A DNA stretch of 64,000 nt from Rubrobacter tropicus (GCF_011492945.1 NZ_CP045119.1:496001-560000); one strand, 5' to 3'. Positions 31,304 through 46,794 are shown, counted from the stretch's first letter. Notes: generated from the sequence alone by a model not told the origin. Numbers and translations: made by a program.

Positions 31304-32172
31304 GGGCCGACCTCGTCTCCGGCATCCTGCCCGTCAGGGCCGATGGACGCATGCTGTTGCTGCAGCGTCCGGCGGGGACCTGGGAGCCGCCGGCGGGGCG
31401 GTTGAGCACCGGCGAGACCTTCGAGACGGGCGCGGTGCGGGAGCTGTACGAGGAGACCGGGATGCTCGTCGCCCCGCAGCGCATCCTGGCGACCTGGGTC
31501 GGCGAGGCCCCGAGCGGCGGCGCCCTGGCCGCCGTGACGTTTATCGGACGGGCCGAGGGGGATGAGGTGAGGCTCTCCCACGAGCACCTGGATCACAGGT
31601 GGGTCACCCTCGACGAGTGGCTCGGTCTGCCGAGCTGGTGGAGCCCCGAAAACGTCCGCCGCGTGGCCGGACCCCTGGAGGCGCTTCGCGAGGCGCCCCT
31701 GCCCAAACCGGCGGTGCCCGTGGGCGGGGGCGACAGCGGCGTCGTAAACGCCGTCCTTGGCGCGGGGGTGGTGATCACGGACCTCGAAGAGCCCCGGCCG
31801 CGGGCCCTGCTCATGCGCCGCCGGAAGCCGCCCGTCGGGCTGTGGGAGAACCCCGGCGGGGTGCTCGAGCCCGGCGAGGACTTCGAGGCCTGCGCCCGCC
31901 GCGAGGCCGGGGAAGAGACGGGCCTCAAGGTCGAAGGCCCTCTGCGGCCGTGGTGGACGCGGGTCGAGCCCTGGAAGGCACCGGACGATACCGAGCTGTA
32001 CGCCGGGGTCGGTTTCCTCGCCCGTCATCCCGGCGGCGAGGTAGAGCTCGAAGGCGCCGCCCACGACGCCCATCTCTGGGCCACCGAGGAGGAGTGGCGG
32101 GGCCTGCGCACCTGGTACACGGAGGAGGACTCGGACCGTCTGTGGGCGGAGATCCGGGAGTTGCACAGATGA
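31300..32172 (+). CDS. Protein with two tandem Nudix domains
   Basis: 290 residues. Domain 1 (about 1-140) has the Nudix box GRLSTGETFETGAVRELYEE followed by TG; domain 2 (about 150-290) has GGVLEPGEDFEACARREAGE followed by ETG. Both boxes keep the metal-binding glutamates, so both may be active. The second domain contains LLMRRRKPPVGLWENPGG, reminiscent of MutT-type enzymes. GTG 31300 overlaps a short leader ORF. Its stop overlaps the ATG of the small membrane protein. Substrates are unknown. Confidence 0.88.
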   Translation: MRADLVSGILPVRADGRMLLLQRPAGTWEPPAGRLSTGETFETGAVRELYEETGMLVAPQRILATWVGEAPSGGALAAVTFIGRAEGDEVRLSHEHLDHRWVTLDEWLGLPSWWSPENVRRVAGPLEALREAPLPKPAVPVGGGDSGVVNAVLGAGVVITDLEEPRPRALLMRRRKPPVGLWENPGGVLEPGEDFEACARREAGEETGLKVEGPLRPWWTRVEPWKAPDDTELYAGVGFLARHPGGEVELEGAAHDAHLWATEEEWRGLRTWYTEEDSDRLWAEIRELHR

Positions 32173-32462
32173 CCGGGCCGTGGGACCCGAAGGAAGGGGG
32201 AGCGAAGCCCCACGGAGACGAGAAGTCCGGGCCGGCACGGGTAGTCGGGATAGGGTTGCTGGCGTTCGCCGTCCTGATGTGGATCTCGGCCCCCGCCGTG
32301 TTGCTCCTTCCGCTCTCGGGCGGTCAGAAGCTCTGGATGGGCACGGCCCTTCTCGTGGCAGGGGAGGTGGCGTTCTGGGTTTCAGCCTTCGTTCTCGGGC
32401 GGGAGGTGTTCCGCCGGTACCGGGGGCGCCTCGACCCGCGCCGGCTCTGGGGGCGGGGTTGA
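32169..32462 (+). CDS. Small two-helix membrane protein
   Basis: 97 residues with two hydrophobic segments (VVGIGLLAFAVLMWISAPAV and LWMGTALLVAGEVAFWVSAF) and a basic C-terminal tail (REVFRRYRGRLDPRRLWGRG). I do not recognise a family beyond a resemblance to small actinobacterial membrane proteins. It overlaps the upstream Nudix stop (ATGA) and the downstream thiL TTG (TTGA), so it is coupled to both. It may help place a partner at the membrane (inference). Confidence 0.75.
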   Translation: MTGPWDPKEGGAKPHGDEKSGPARVVGIGLLAFAVLMWISAPAVLLLPLSGGQKLWMGTALLVAGEVAFWVSAFVLGREVFRRYRGRLDPRRLWGRG

Positions 32463-33391
32463 ACGAGTTCGACGTTATACGCAAGCTCTCTGGCCTCCTC
32501 CCGCCCGCGCCCCCCGAAGTTTTGGTGCCCATCGGGGACGATTGCGCGGTGCTCGAGATCGGGGGCAGGAAATGGGCCGCCGCCTCCGACATGCTCGTCT
32601 CGGGCCGCCACTTCGAGGGATGGGCGACCCCGGTCGACGTCGGATACAAGGCGGTGGCCGTCAACGTCTCGGACGTGGCGGCGATGGGCGGGACCCCGCG
32701 TTTCGTCCTGGTCTCCGGCGCCGTTCCCGACCCCGAGACGGCCCTCGGCGTCTTCGAGGGGGTGGCGGAGGCGTGCGGGGAGTTCGGCGTCTACCCGATA
32801 GGGGGCGACACCACGGGCGCCGAAGCCCTCACCGTGGACGTCGCCATCCTCGGTGAGCTGGAAGCGGATCCAGTCTTGCGCTCCGGGGCGAGGCCGGGCG
32901 ACCTGCTCGCCGTCACCGGGGAGCTCGGCGCCTCGGCGGCCGGTCTCCTCGCGTTCGAGGACGGGGTGGACGGTTTCGGGCGTCTGAAAAGCAGGCACCT
33001 GCGGCCCCAGCCGAGGGTCGAGGTCGGCCGGGCGGCGGCGCGGCTCGGGGTGGGGGCCATGATCGACCTCTCAGACGGCCTCGCCTCCGACGTCCGCCAC
33101 GTCTGCGAGAAGAGCGGGGTGGGCTGCAGCCTCGACCTCGACCTCCTCCCCGTCTCGGACGACACCCGAAAGCTCGCGACGGCCCTGGGGCGTGACCCCC
33201 TGACGCTCGCCGCCACCGGCGGGGAAGACTACGAGCTCCTCATCTCCGCGCCCGAACGCGTCCTCGAAATCCTCGCCGGAAGCGTCCCCGTTCCGGTGAC
33301 CGTCGTTGGGGAAATGAGGGGCTCCGGTGCCGAGTTCCGGCGCGGCGGGCAGGTGGTGGGCGACCTTTCCGGCTGGGACCACTTCGTCTGA
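32459..33391 (+). CDS. thiL: Thiamine-monophosphate kinase
   Basis: Phosphorylates thiamine monophosphate to TPP. 310 residues. AIR-synthase-like fold with VPIGDDCAVLEIGG, SDMLVSGRHF, VNVSDVAAMGGTPRFVL, YPIGGDTTGAEALTVDVAIL, MIDLSDGLASDVRHVCEKSG and ATGGEDYELL. TTG 32459 overlaps the small membrane protein stop. It is not preceded by its own riboswitch and belongs to the Nudix transcription unit, separate from the TPP-controlled operon. Confidence 0.95.
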   Translation: MNEFDVIRKLSGLLPPAPPEVLVPIGDDCAVLEIGGRKWAAASDMLVSGRHFEGWATPVDVGYKAVAVNVSDVAAMGGTPRFVLVSGAVPDPETALGVFEGVAEACGEFGVYPIGGDTTGAEALTVDVAILGELEADPVLRSGARPGDLLAVTGELGASAAGLLAFEDGVDGFGRLKSRHLRPQPRVEVGRAAARLGVGAMIDLSDGLASDVRHVCEKSGVGCSLDLDLLPVSDDTRKLATALGRDPLTLAATGGEDYELLISAPERVLEILAGSVPVPVTVVGEMRGSGAEFRRGGQVVGDLSGWDHFV

Positions 33392-33478
33392 GCTTCCGGC
33401 TCGCCCATCCGGGTCGCAGAGAGGATTGTTCGACGCCCATATGGGTATCGAGAAGGCAAGTCGAAGAGAGGAGGGCTT

Positions 33479-33676
33479 GTGCCGTACAAGATGATCACGC
33501 AACTGCCCGACGGCGTGAAGAACAACCTGCCCAAGCACGCGCAGGAGATCTACAAGGAGGCGTTCAACTCGGCCGAAGAGCAGTACGGTGAGGAGGGCCG
33601 CGCCCACCGCGTGGCCTGGGGCGCCGTCGAGCAGAAGTACGAGAAGAACGACAAGGGCAACTGGGTCCAGAAGTAG
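33479..33676 (+). CDS. ChaB-family protein
   Basis: 65-residue protein of the ChaB family: LPDGVKNNLPKHAQEIYKEA and EEGRAHRVAWGAVEQKYEK. ChaB was named as a putative cation-transport regulator in enteric bacteria, but the molecular role in actinobacteria is unclear. GTG 33479 has AGAGGAGG 6 nt ahead. No ChaA-type transporter is nearby. It probably has its own promoter in the 87 nt after thiL. Confidence 0.88.
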   Translation: MPYKMITQLPDGVKNNLPKHAQEIYKEAFNSAEEQYGEEGRAHRVAWGAVEQKYEKNDKGNWVQK

Positions 33677-33787
33677 CCTGTAGAGCGGGCTGCGGACGCG
33701 TCACCTTCGCGACCCGCTCCGTCAGCTACCGGCCATCGGCTCCTCGCCCTTGCTGAAAGCCGACCGCTGAAAGCAGACCGCTTTCAG
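33677..33787. repeat. Intergenic repeat between chaB and the glycosidase-like gene
   Basis: GAGCGGG/CCCGCTC is spaced by about 22 nt (33682-33718), then GTCAGCTACCGGCCATCGGC and a block of GCTGAAAGCCGACCGCTGA, GCAGACCGCTTTCAGCT up to the minus-strand stop. Confidence 0.6.
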
Positions 33788-36115
33788 CTACCTCTTCGCG
33801 GCCACTTCCGAACCCCCCGTTTCCTTGACGGGCTCGCGACCCGCGTAGGCTTCGCGCAGGATCGGGAAGCTCTTCTTCTTGCGTTCGTGGAAGGCGGGGT
33901 CCTCCCAATCGTCCCAGAAGTAGTCGAGGCGCTGGACCTCCTCCTCGCCCGTCTCTCCGGCGGGACGAAGCGAAGGGTAGATGCGCAGGCCCGGTACTTC
34001 CGTGGCCCGCAGGCCGCCGGCCTTGAAGGGGTAGTCGAGGACGCGGAGGCTGCTCGGGTCGGTGAAGCCCATGAGCATCCAGGGGATGCGCACCTCTAGC
34101 ACGTCGCCCTTCGCCTGCCAGTCGGCCAGGTTGTCGAACTCGGGGCTCGACGGGTCCGTGATGCCCTCGGTCATCCTGCCGACCTCCACGTCGTCGAAGG
34201 GGATCTTCTCCTTCGTCTGGGGCAGGAAGATGGGGCGGCTGAGGGCCAGCTTCCAGGGCAGGAAGTCGCCCGCGGCTGGGTCCCGGCTCGCGTCGGGAAG
34301 GGGCAGGTAGTCGTCCGAGTTGTAGGCCCACTGGTAGGTGAACTGGTCGTAGCCGCTGTTGACGAGCATCCGGGAGTCGTCTTCTCCCTTCATCCTGAGG
34401 AGGGTCTGGATGCCGCCGTCGGGGAAGGTGAGGCCGGGTGCCGCGTCGGCGGTCTCGGCCCCCTCTCCAAGCGTGCCGAAACCGACGTCGAGCTCGTCCC
34501 GCGTGAAGTCCCAGTCGCCCCGTTTCTTGTCGAAGCGGAGGTAGAGGTAGGCCGCGTCGTGGGAGACGCTCATGTCGAATTCGTCGTGCTCCTGCTCCTC
34601 CACGCCCGAGGCCTGGCCGCTTATGCGGTCGGAGAGCCAGTCCACGGTGTCGCCTATGCCGTCGGGGCCGCCCGAGATGCGTTCCCAGTCGTCCGTCTCG
34701 CCGTCTACGTGGATCGTCTCTTCCTCGCTCTCGCCGGACTCCGATGAGATCACGCCGAACTGTTCCTCGTTTGTGAGGCGGTTGCGCCACCTGTCCCTGC
34801 GGTCCGTCGGCAGCTCCAGCTCCAGCGTGTTCCAGGTAAATTTGAACCACTCGTCCGTCCAGGCGAAGAGGGCCGAGCCGTCCAGACCCTCGTCCCTCAT
34901 CACCTCGCGCATCCCCGAGACCATCTCGCCCTGCTCCTGCTCCGTGTGGTAACCCTGGTCGCGACCAAGCGGCCCGCGGTGGGCCATGCCGCGCGAGGTC
35001 GGCAGCCCGAACTCCCCGATAAAGAGCGGGATGCCCTCGTGGTGGGCGCGCAGCTCGTTCAGGTAACCGGCGTAGGGGTCTTTCTCGCCCTCCTCGTTGG
35101 TGTAAGACGTGTACTTCGGCTCGAAACGCATGAAGTCCGGGTAGTACGGATAGACGTGGTACTGGGAGAAGTAGCCGGCCTTCCACGCCGGTGTCGGCTC
35201 GACGTGCATCGGGTCCACGGGGACGAGGTCCTCCTGCTCGTTCGCCTCGTTGGGATGGTTGAGGGGGTCCGTGGTCGGCCAGTTGGTGAAGGAGGCCGGG
35301 TGCTGCCAGCCGTACTCCATCTCCTCCTCGGCCAAAGTGTCGAGCATCCAGGCCAGCCAGCTCTCGAAGGGCCTGGCGTCGTCGGTGGCGCGGAAGTACT
35401 CGCCCGAGTAGGGTTCCATGCCGGCGTTCGCCTCGTTCGTCTCCTTGACGGCGTAGGGGAACCACTCCGTGCCGACCATCCACCCGAGCATGTACTCGGA
35501 GATGTCGGACCTGAACCGGCCGCTGGCGTGGCCGGTTCTCTCCGGGAGGTCGGCGTCGCCGTGGACTACGCGGACGGCGTCCCGGATCTCGGCCCGGAAG
35601 TCCTTCGTGATGTGGCCCTTGTAGGCGTCGTGGCCCTGTTCGTCCTCCCCGATCAACTCCTCCTCCGGCGACCAGACGCCGTGGATCACCCACAAAGGGT
35701 CCTCCCTGTCGGCGTTGAAGTCGGCCAGGGCGTCGTAGAATTCGGGGTTGAGGATGGTGTAGACCCGCACCACGTCCACGTTCATCTCTTTCATCTGGGG
35801 GAACCAACGCATGTAGTCCTCCCTCGTCGGCGCCAGCTCGCCCGGCGAGTGGCCCGGGAGCGAGGCACCCATGTTCATGCCGTCCCAGTACCGGGACTCC
35901 CAGCCCTTCCCGTCGTAGACGGCGAGGTTGGCGTCCTTGACGGTCGAGACTTGCTTGATCCCGTCCACCTCCGAGACGGGTCTCTCTACCTCGCCCCAGC
36001 CCAGGATCACGACGACGGCCGCGACGGCCGCCACGAGCACGGCGATCAAAGCAAGCAGGCGTGCGAGACGGGCGCCCAGCCCGGATCTCCTCCTCGTCTC
36101 GTAATGTTGGTACAC
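33788..36115 (-). CDS. Membrane-anchored glycosidase-like protein with C-terminal CBM9/DOMON-like domain
   Basis: 775-residue extracytoplasmic protein. A single N-terminal membrane segment (LLALIAVLVAAVAAVVVILG) acts as anchor. Residues about 60-440 look like a (beta/alpha)8 glycosidase barrel: GMNMGASLPG, VDVVRVYTILNP, MVGTEWFP, and IPLFIGEFGLPTSRG with a likely nucleophile Glu. Residues about 480-740 resemble a CBM9/DOMON-type sandwich (ETDDWERI, AAYLYLRFD, FPDGGIQTLLRMKG). It follows the glycosyltransferase gene by 32 nt in the same operon, so a role in trimming or releasing the polysaccharide is likely (inference). Substrate unknown. Confidence 0.8.
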   Translation of the reverse strand: MYQHYETRRRSGLGARLARLLALIAVLVAAVAAVVVILGWGEVERPVSEVDGIKQVSTVKDANLAVYDGKGWESRYWDGMNMGASLPGHSPGELAPTREDYMRWFPQMKEMNVDVVRVYTILNPEFYDALADFNADREDPLWVIHGVWSPEEELIGEDEQGHDAYKGHITKDFRAEIRDAVRVVHGDADLPERTGHASGRFRSDISEYMLGWMVGTEWFPYAVKETNEANAGMEPYSGEYFRATDDARPFESWLAWMLDTLAEEEMEYGWQHPASFTNWPTTDPLNHPNEANEQEDLVPVDPMHVEPTPAWKAGYFSQYHVYPYYPDFMRFEPKYTSYTNEEGEKDPYAGYLNELRAHHEGIPLFIGEFGLPTSRGMAHRGPLGRDQGYHTEQEQGEMVSGMREVMRDEGLDGSALFAWTDEWFKFTWNTLELELPTDRRDRWRNRLTNEEQFGVISSESGESEEETIHVDGETDDWERISGGPDGIGDTVDWLSDRISGQASGVEEQEHDEFDMSVSHDAAYLYLRFDKKRGDWDFTRDELDVGFGTLGEGAETADAAPGLTFPDGGIQTLLRMKGEDDSRMLVNSGYDQFTYQWAYNSDDYLPLPDASRDPAAGDFLPWKLALSRPIFLPQTKEKIPFDDVEVGRMTEGITDPSSPEFDNLADWQAKGDVLEVRIPWMLMGFTDPSSLRVLDYPFKAGGLRATEVPGLRIYPSLRPAGETGEEEVQRLDYFWDDWEDPAFHERKKKSFPILREAYAGREPVKETGGSEVAAKR

Positions 36116-36147
36116 GTTCCCCCTTTAAAGATTGCGTCTAGTTGGCG

Positions 36148-37644
36148 CTACTCGGACCGCCGGGTGGGCTCGCGCACGGTCTCGGGCGCCGTTTCGGCCC
36201 GCTTCTCGTCCTTGCCGGGCGTGTATTTTATCCCGCCGTCGGCCTCCCCCTCGTCAAAGCCTTTACGCTCCATCGCCCCCCACTCGGTGTTCTTGCGGGC
36301 GAACGAGACGATGGCGAGGGCGCGCCAGAGCGTGTTGATCTGACGGTATCCGAAGTTCTCTAGTATCCCGTAGAAGGTGAGCTTCAGGAGGTCCCGCCAC
36401 CTGGGGTAGCGCTCCAGGCGCAGCTCCTCCAGAAAGACGGCGGCCGTGGAGAGCAGGACGCCGAGGCCGATCGCCGCCAGGAAGAACGCGATGGCGAAAG
36501 GCAGGTTGATGACGCCGAGGAAGAGGCCCGCCGCGAAGGCCACGTAGCCGGCCAGCTCGACCACGGGCCCCAGAAACTCGAACAGAAAGAAGTAGGGCAT
36601 CCCGAGTACGCCGACCGCCCCGTAGCGGGGATTGAAGAGCATCTTGCGGTGCCGGAAGAGCGTGTCTATGAGGCCTCGGTGCCAGCGGTTCCTCTGGCGG
36701 CCGAGGACGCGCAAGGATTCGGGGACCTCCGTCCAGGCGACCGGGTCGGGGACGAAGGAGATCTTGTACATCCGGTCGTTCTCGCGCAGGACGCGGTGCA
36801 TGCGGGTGACGAGCTCCATGTCCTCGCCCACGGTGTCCGAGGCGTAGCCGCCCGCGGCGATGACGTCCCTGCGGCGGAACATCCCGAAGGCGCCCGAGAT
36901 GATGAGCAGGCAGTTGAGCCTGCTCCATGCCGTCCTCACCGCTATAAAGGCCCTCAAGTACTCCACTATCTGGAAGTTCGGCAGCGCCTTGCGCGGCGTC
37001 TTCGGCTCGATGATGCGGCCCTTCTCGAAGCGGGAGCCGTTGGCCACCCGCACGATGCCGCCGACGGCGGCGACCGAGCCCGACTCGACGAGGGGACGGG
37101 CGATCCTCAGCAGGGCGTCCTCCTCCAGGATGATGTCCGCGTCCATGCAGCAGACCAGCGGGTACTGGGCGGCGCAGATGCCGGCGTTCAGGGCGTCGGA
37201 CTTGCCGCCGTTGGCCTTGTCCACGACGACGAGCCGCTCCGTGGGCGAGGCGTAGACGCCCGTTATCTCGGCCGTCTCAAGTTGCAGGCGCACGGGCTGG
37301 TCCGACTCGTGCAGGTCGAACTCCCGGATCAGGACGTTCAGGGTCTCGTCTTTGGAGCCGTCGTTTACGACCACGACCTCGTGGAGCGGGTAGTGGAGGG
37401 TCAGAAAAGAGCGGACGCTGTCCACGATCGTCGCCTCCTCGTTGTAGGCCGGGACGACGATGGTGGCGGGCGGGGCGTAGTTGGAGGCGAACAGCTCCGA
37501 GAGGCCCGAGAAGACGTCGCGGCGGACGTAATCCGCGATCTCGGCGAAGGAGATCGCGTACAGGACCAGATACACGGCGTTTATGACCAGAAAATAGGTC
37601 AGAACGAAGTAGTTGGCGTAGACGACGAAGTCCCCGAGGGTCAT
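36148..37644 (-). CDS. Processive family 2 glycosyltransferase, membrane-embedded
   Basis: 498-residue polysaccharide synthase of the cellulose/hyaluronan/PNAG synthase class. One membrane segment near the N-terminus, the GT-A domain with VPAYNEEATIVDSV, CMDADIILEED, EDMELVTRMHRVL and RQRNRWHRG (D, D, ED and QxxRW motifs), then about three membrane segments (MPYFFLFEFLGPVVELAGYV, INLPFAIAFFLAAIGLGVLL). There is no PilZ domain, so direct c-di-GMP control of the enzyme is not seen. ATG overlaps the HEAT gene stop (ATGA). The polymer cannot be predicted. Confidence 0.92.
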   Translation of the reverse strand: MTLGDFVVYANYFVLTYFLVINAVYLVLYAISFAEIADYVRRDVFSGLSELFASNYAPPATIVVPAYNEEATIVDSVRSFLTLHYPLHEVVVVNDGSKDETLNVLIREFDLHESDQPVRLQLETAEITGVYASPTERLVVVDKANGGKSDALNAGICAAQYPLVCCMDADIILEEDALLRIARPLVESGSVAAVGGIVRVANGSRFEKGRIIEPKTPRKALPNFQIVEYLRAFIAVRTAWSRLNCLLIISGAFGMFRRRDVIAAGGYASDTVGEDMELVTRMHRVLRENDRMYKISFVPDPVAWTEVPESLRVLGRQRNRWHRGLIDTLFRHRKMLFNPRYGAVGVLGMPYFFLFEFLGPVVELAGYVAFAAGLFLGVINLPFAIAFFLAAIGLGVLLSTAAVFLEELRLERYPRWRDLLKLTFYGILENFGYRQINTLWRALAIVSFARKNTEWGAMERKGFDEGEADGGIKYTPGKDEKRAETAPETVREPTRRSE

Positions 37645-39302
37645 GGTCTCACCTTGATGAGCGACTCCCTGATGTGCGCGTACGCCTGTTTGGCCCGCCT
37701 CCGCAAGCCCCCCGACAGGGCCACCACGGACATGGCGGTGATGGAGACGGCGATGACAGAGACGACGATGCGCTTCTTCCCCCTCTCGACAGACTCCGGG
37801 GTCCGACGGACGTCCGTCTGGACAACATCGCGCGCCGCGCCGCCTGATACGGCTACCAGAGGGGTGTTCTCGCGGACGACCAGAGACGATCCGGAGGACC
37901 CGCCGGGGTGCGGAGTCGAGGGGCCCGCCTTCCCGGGCAGAGCCTTCTGGAGGCTTACTACGTCTCCGACCTCGCTGGTCTCAGCAGCAGGCCTTCTATC
38001 GAGTCGGGGGAGATCCGGGCCGGGCAGACCGTCCGGCGTTTCCGTCGTTACGTCCGGTGGGGGGACGGTGGGCCCTTGTTCAGCGCCTTCGCCCTGGCCA
38101 TTCAGTATCCGGTTCAACTCCAGGCGAGTCTCTCCCTCCGGCATCGTCTCCGCGAGCCTTCCGAGGTAACGGGTTGCGCCCGCGCGGGTCATGGCCCGGA
38201 TCATACGCCGCGCGTTCTCGCCCCGCTCGCCCGGCTGGTCGAGGGCTTCAGCGGCCCGCCGGATGACGCCCCGCGCCTCCAGCGAGCTCGCGGCCCTGTC
38301 GCGCGCGAAGCGGTCCTCGCCCTCGAGCACGCTGACGAGGGCCGCCTCGCCGGCGGGACCCATGTTGGAGAGGGCCCGGCTGGCGTTCAGGCGGACCCAC
38401 CATTCCTGGTCAAGGGTGAGCCTCCGGAGGGCCGGGATGGTCGAGGCCTCCCCGATCCTCTCCAGGGCGTTGGCGGCCTGCGCCCGCACGGGCCACTCCT
38501 CGCTCTCGGAGGCCTTTACGAGTACGGGGACGTCCTCCGGGTCGCCGATCTTGCCGAGCGCGAGCGTGGCCTGGGCCTTGAGGTCGATCGGGACCTCATC
38601 GTCCGGGCCGGTGAGCGTCTCGCGCAGCGCCGGCCTGGCGTCGGCGGCGCGCAGGTTGCCTAGCACCCTGGCGGCTAGCACGCGCGCCCTGGGGTTGCCG
38701 GCGTCGAGGGTCTCGACCAAAGAGGCCGTCGCCACGGCTCCTATCCTCTCCAGGTTCTCGGCCATGCGCAGGCGGGTCAGCTCCGAGGGGTCGTTAAGGG
38801 TCTGCGACAAAGACGCCGCCGCCTCCGGCGTCCCGATCCTGGCAAGGGCCCTGGCGGCGACGGCCCTGACGGTCTCGTCCTCGTAAGAGAGGAGCTGCGT
38901 TATCTGCGGGACCGCCTCGGGCCCGCCGAGGTAGCCGAGGCCCTCGGCGGCCTGGGCCTTTCTCCAGCGGTTGCGCGAGCGCAGACGCCAGAAGAACCTC
39001 CTCACGAGGCCCGCCTCCCGCGCCAGCTCGATCAGCCTCTCCCGCTGCGAGCCTGTCAGGAGCGTGAGGTACTCGATGAGCCTCGCCGCGAGAAGGTCCA
39101 TATCCCGCCCCTTGAGGTTCAGCAGCTCCGGGTCGGCCCGCCCCGTCAGGAGCGACTCGTCCAGGGCTGCTTCGAGCGTGGCCGCCCTCGCCTCGAGGCC
39201 GCGCTGCTTGACGGTCCTGCTCATCTTTACCCCGAGGGTCAGCAGGACCATCAGGACGTTCAAGACGCCCATGACCGCAATAGTCCACAACATAACCGTC
39301 AC
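37641..39302 (-). CDS. Membrane HEAT-repeat protein of the exopolysaccharide operon
   Basis: 553 residues. An N-terminal membrane helix (LWTIAVMGVLNVLMVLLTLG), a helical linker, then about seven HEAT/PBS-lyase-like repeats (residues about 115-370; units such as VRAVAARALARIGTPEAAAS and VRAQAANALERIGEASTIPA), a low-complexity Pro/Thr linker, and a second membrane helix near 515 (IVVSVIAVSITAMSVVALSG). HEAT arrays are docking scaffolds; coupling to the synthase by a 4-nt overlap suggests an assembly or regulatory partner. First gene of the HEAT-GT2-glycosidase operon; GATACT near 39345 (minus strand) could be its -10. Confidence 0.85.
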   Translation of the reverse strand: MTVMLWTIAVMGVLNVLMVLLTLGVKMSRTVKQRGLEARAATLEAALDESLLTGRADPELLNLKGRDMDLLAARLIEYLTLLTGSQRERLIELAREAGLVRRFFWRLRSRNRWRKAQAAEGLGYLGGPEAVPQITQLLSYEDETVRAVAARALARIGTPEAAASLSQTLNDPSELTRLRMAENLERIGAVATASLVETLDAGNPRARVLAARVLGNLRAADARPALRETLTGPDDEVPIDLKAQATLALGKIGDPEDVPVLVKASESEEWPVRAQAANALERIGEASTIPALRRLTLDQEWWVRLNASRALSNMGPAGEAALVSVLEGEDRFARDRAASSLEARGVIRRAAEALDQPGERGENARRMIRAMTRAGATRYLGRLAETMPEGETRLELNRILNGQGEGAEQGPTVPPPDVTTETPDGLPGPDLPRLDRRPAAETSEVGDVVSLQKALPGKAGPSTPHPGGSSGSSLVVRENTPLVAVSGGAARDVVQTDVRRTPESVERGKKRIVVSVIAVSITAMSVVALSGGLRRRAKQAYAHIRESLIKVRP

Positions 39303-39390
39303 GTTTTTCGCCTCACCCCCACTCTTCTCAAGACTTTTAGTATCTTATCGCGTGGGTAATCATTACAAGTAGGCTTACGCACTCGGCGAG

Positions 39391-39798
39391 GTGACGGATC
39401 TGTTGGACACAAACGGGATAAAGATCCTGGCGGCGGACGACGATCGCATCGTGCGGCGGATCGTGGTCGCGAAGCTGACGGGCCTGGGCTACGACGTGAC
39501 CGAGGCCCAGGACGGGCAGGAAGCGCTGGACATCCTGGAGAGCGGGAACATACCCGACCTCCTGATCACGGACAGCCTCATGCCCCGCGTCGGCGGCCTG
39601 GAGCTGGTCCGCAACGTGAGGAAGAGCCAGAACGCCGCCGTTGCCTCGTTGCCGGTCATCATGCTGACCTCCCGCCAGGGCGAACGGGACATAATAGAGG
39701 GCCTCGAAACCGGCCTCGACGACTACGTGACCAAGCCCTTCTCCCCCGACGAACTCGCCGCCCGCGTCCGTACCGCCCTCTGGCGCGCGAGACGCTAG
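39391..39798 (+). CDS. Single-domain response regulator (CheY-like)
   Basis: 135-residue stand-alone receiver. Acidic pocket DDD near residue 17, phosphoacceptor Asp in LLITDSLMP, Thr in VIMLTSRQ and Lys in YVTKPFSP are all present. There is no output domain, so it works by protein contact or as a phosphate sink. It is divergent from the exopolysaccharide operon (88 nt shared upstream region) and next to the kinase/cyclase operon, so it is a plausible phosphorelay partner of the hybrid kinases. GTG 39391; GAGGT ahead is weak. Confidence 0.9.
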   Translation: MTDLLDTNGIKILAADDDRIVRRIVVAKLTGLGYDVTEAQDGQEALDILESGNIPDLLITDSLMPRVGGLELVRNVRKSQNAAVASLPVIMLTSRQGERDIIEGLETGLDDYVTKPFSPDELAARVRTALWRARR

Positions 39799-39916
39799 CG
39801 CGCTCCGGCTTCGCCTCCGCGCGGCACGCCCCCTTCGGGGGCTTTCAGCCCGGCGCTGCGCGCCTCTCAGCACGCTTCGGCCTGTCAGCAAAAAGAAGTG
39901 CTGACAGGCTGACCAG
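39799..39916. repeat. Intergenic repeat between the response regulator and the cyclase gene
   Basis: GGCACGCC, GCCCCCTTCGGGGGC with TTC loop, CTTTCAGCCCGGCGCTGCGC, CTCTCAGCACGC, then GCCTGTCAGC and the inverted CTGACAGGC (39872-39911). Belongs to the CAGCACGC variant also found at 21.28 kb and 57.22 kb. Confidence 0.7.
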
Positions 39917-40854
39917 CTATTCACCCGTCGAGACGCGGTTTCGGCCGGCTCTCTTGGCGGCGTACAGGGCGGCGTCGGCCTCTTTGAGCAGGTCGTCGGG
40001 GGCGCCTGCGGAGGAGAAGGCGGCGACGCCGGCGCTGATGGTTACGACGTTGCCCGGGGGGTTCGATTCGTGCGGGATGCCGAGGTCCTCTACCGTGTGG
40101 CGCAGGCGGTCGGCTATACCGACGGCCATCTCCACGGACTGTTCGGGGAGGACGATCAGGAACTCTTCCCCGCCGTAGCGGTAGGCTGTGTCCCCGCCGC
40201 GCAGGCTGGCGGAGATCGTCTGTGAGACTTTCTGGAGGGCGTCGTCGCCGGCGAGGTGCCCGTAGCGGTCGTTGTAGGCCTTAAAGAAATCGACGTCGCA
40301 GAGGACCACCGCGTAGTCGTGGCCGTACCGTTCCGCCCGGCTCTGGAGAACTTCGAGGTCCTCGCGCATGCGCAGGCGGTTGCCAAGACGGGTAAGCGGG
40401 TCCTGCCTGGACTGTTCGAAGAGCATCCGGTTCAGATTCTCCAACTCGTCGTTCTGGAAGGCGAGTTTCCGGTGCAACTCGGTCACGCGGTCGGCCGAGA
40501 TCAGGCGCATCCCCAGCTCGTCGCGGTCGAGCGGCTTGGAGAGGTAGTCGTCCGCCCCGGCTTCGAGGCCCATTAGCAGGTGGTCCCTGTCGCCGAGCGC
40601 CGTGAGGAAGATGAAGTAGGTGTACGCGCGGCCCCGGGCGCCGCGTTCCTCTTCCCGGATCATCCGGCAGAGCTCCAGACCGTCGACGTCCGGCATCATC
40701 CAGTCGCTTATGATGACGTCGACGCAGGGCTGTGCGCAGAAGGTCTCCCACGCCGACCTTCCGTCTTCGGCGACGAGGCACTCGTGGCCGAGCTTCTCGA
40801 CGGCGCGTTTGAGGATGGTGCGGGAGACCGCATCGTCTTCGGCAACGAGTATCT

Positions 40855-40858
<4 letters not shown>
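39917..40858 (-). CDS. Response regulator diguanylate cyclase (REC-GGDEF)
   Basis: 313 residues. REC domain (1-125; LVAEDDAVSR, ISDWMMPDVDG, LSKPLDRDE) joined by a coiled coil to a GGDEF domain (about 155-310; DPLTRLGNR, RYGGEEFLI). The active GGEEF signature predicts synthesis of c-di-GMP from two GTP, and RGGD five residues before it is an RxxD inhibitory site for product feedback. ATG overlaps the stop of the upstream hybrid kinase gene by 4 nt, so kinase and cyclase are made together. Phosphorylation of the REC domain would raise c-di-GMP, with likely outputs the polysaccharide operon and the riboswitch at 22.5 kb (inference). Confidence 0.95.

Positions 40859-46794
<5,936 letters not shown>

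Noticed and set aside
33726-35807. A 693-codon minus-strand frame
   Set aside because: Arg/Gly/Pro-rich composition and complete overlap with the glycosidase-like gene in another frame mark it as a shadow.
36148-37644. Direct c-di-GMP binding by the glycosyltransferase
   Set aside because: No PilZ-type RxxxR and D/NxSxxG motifs are present in the protein.
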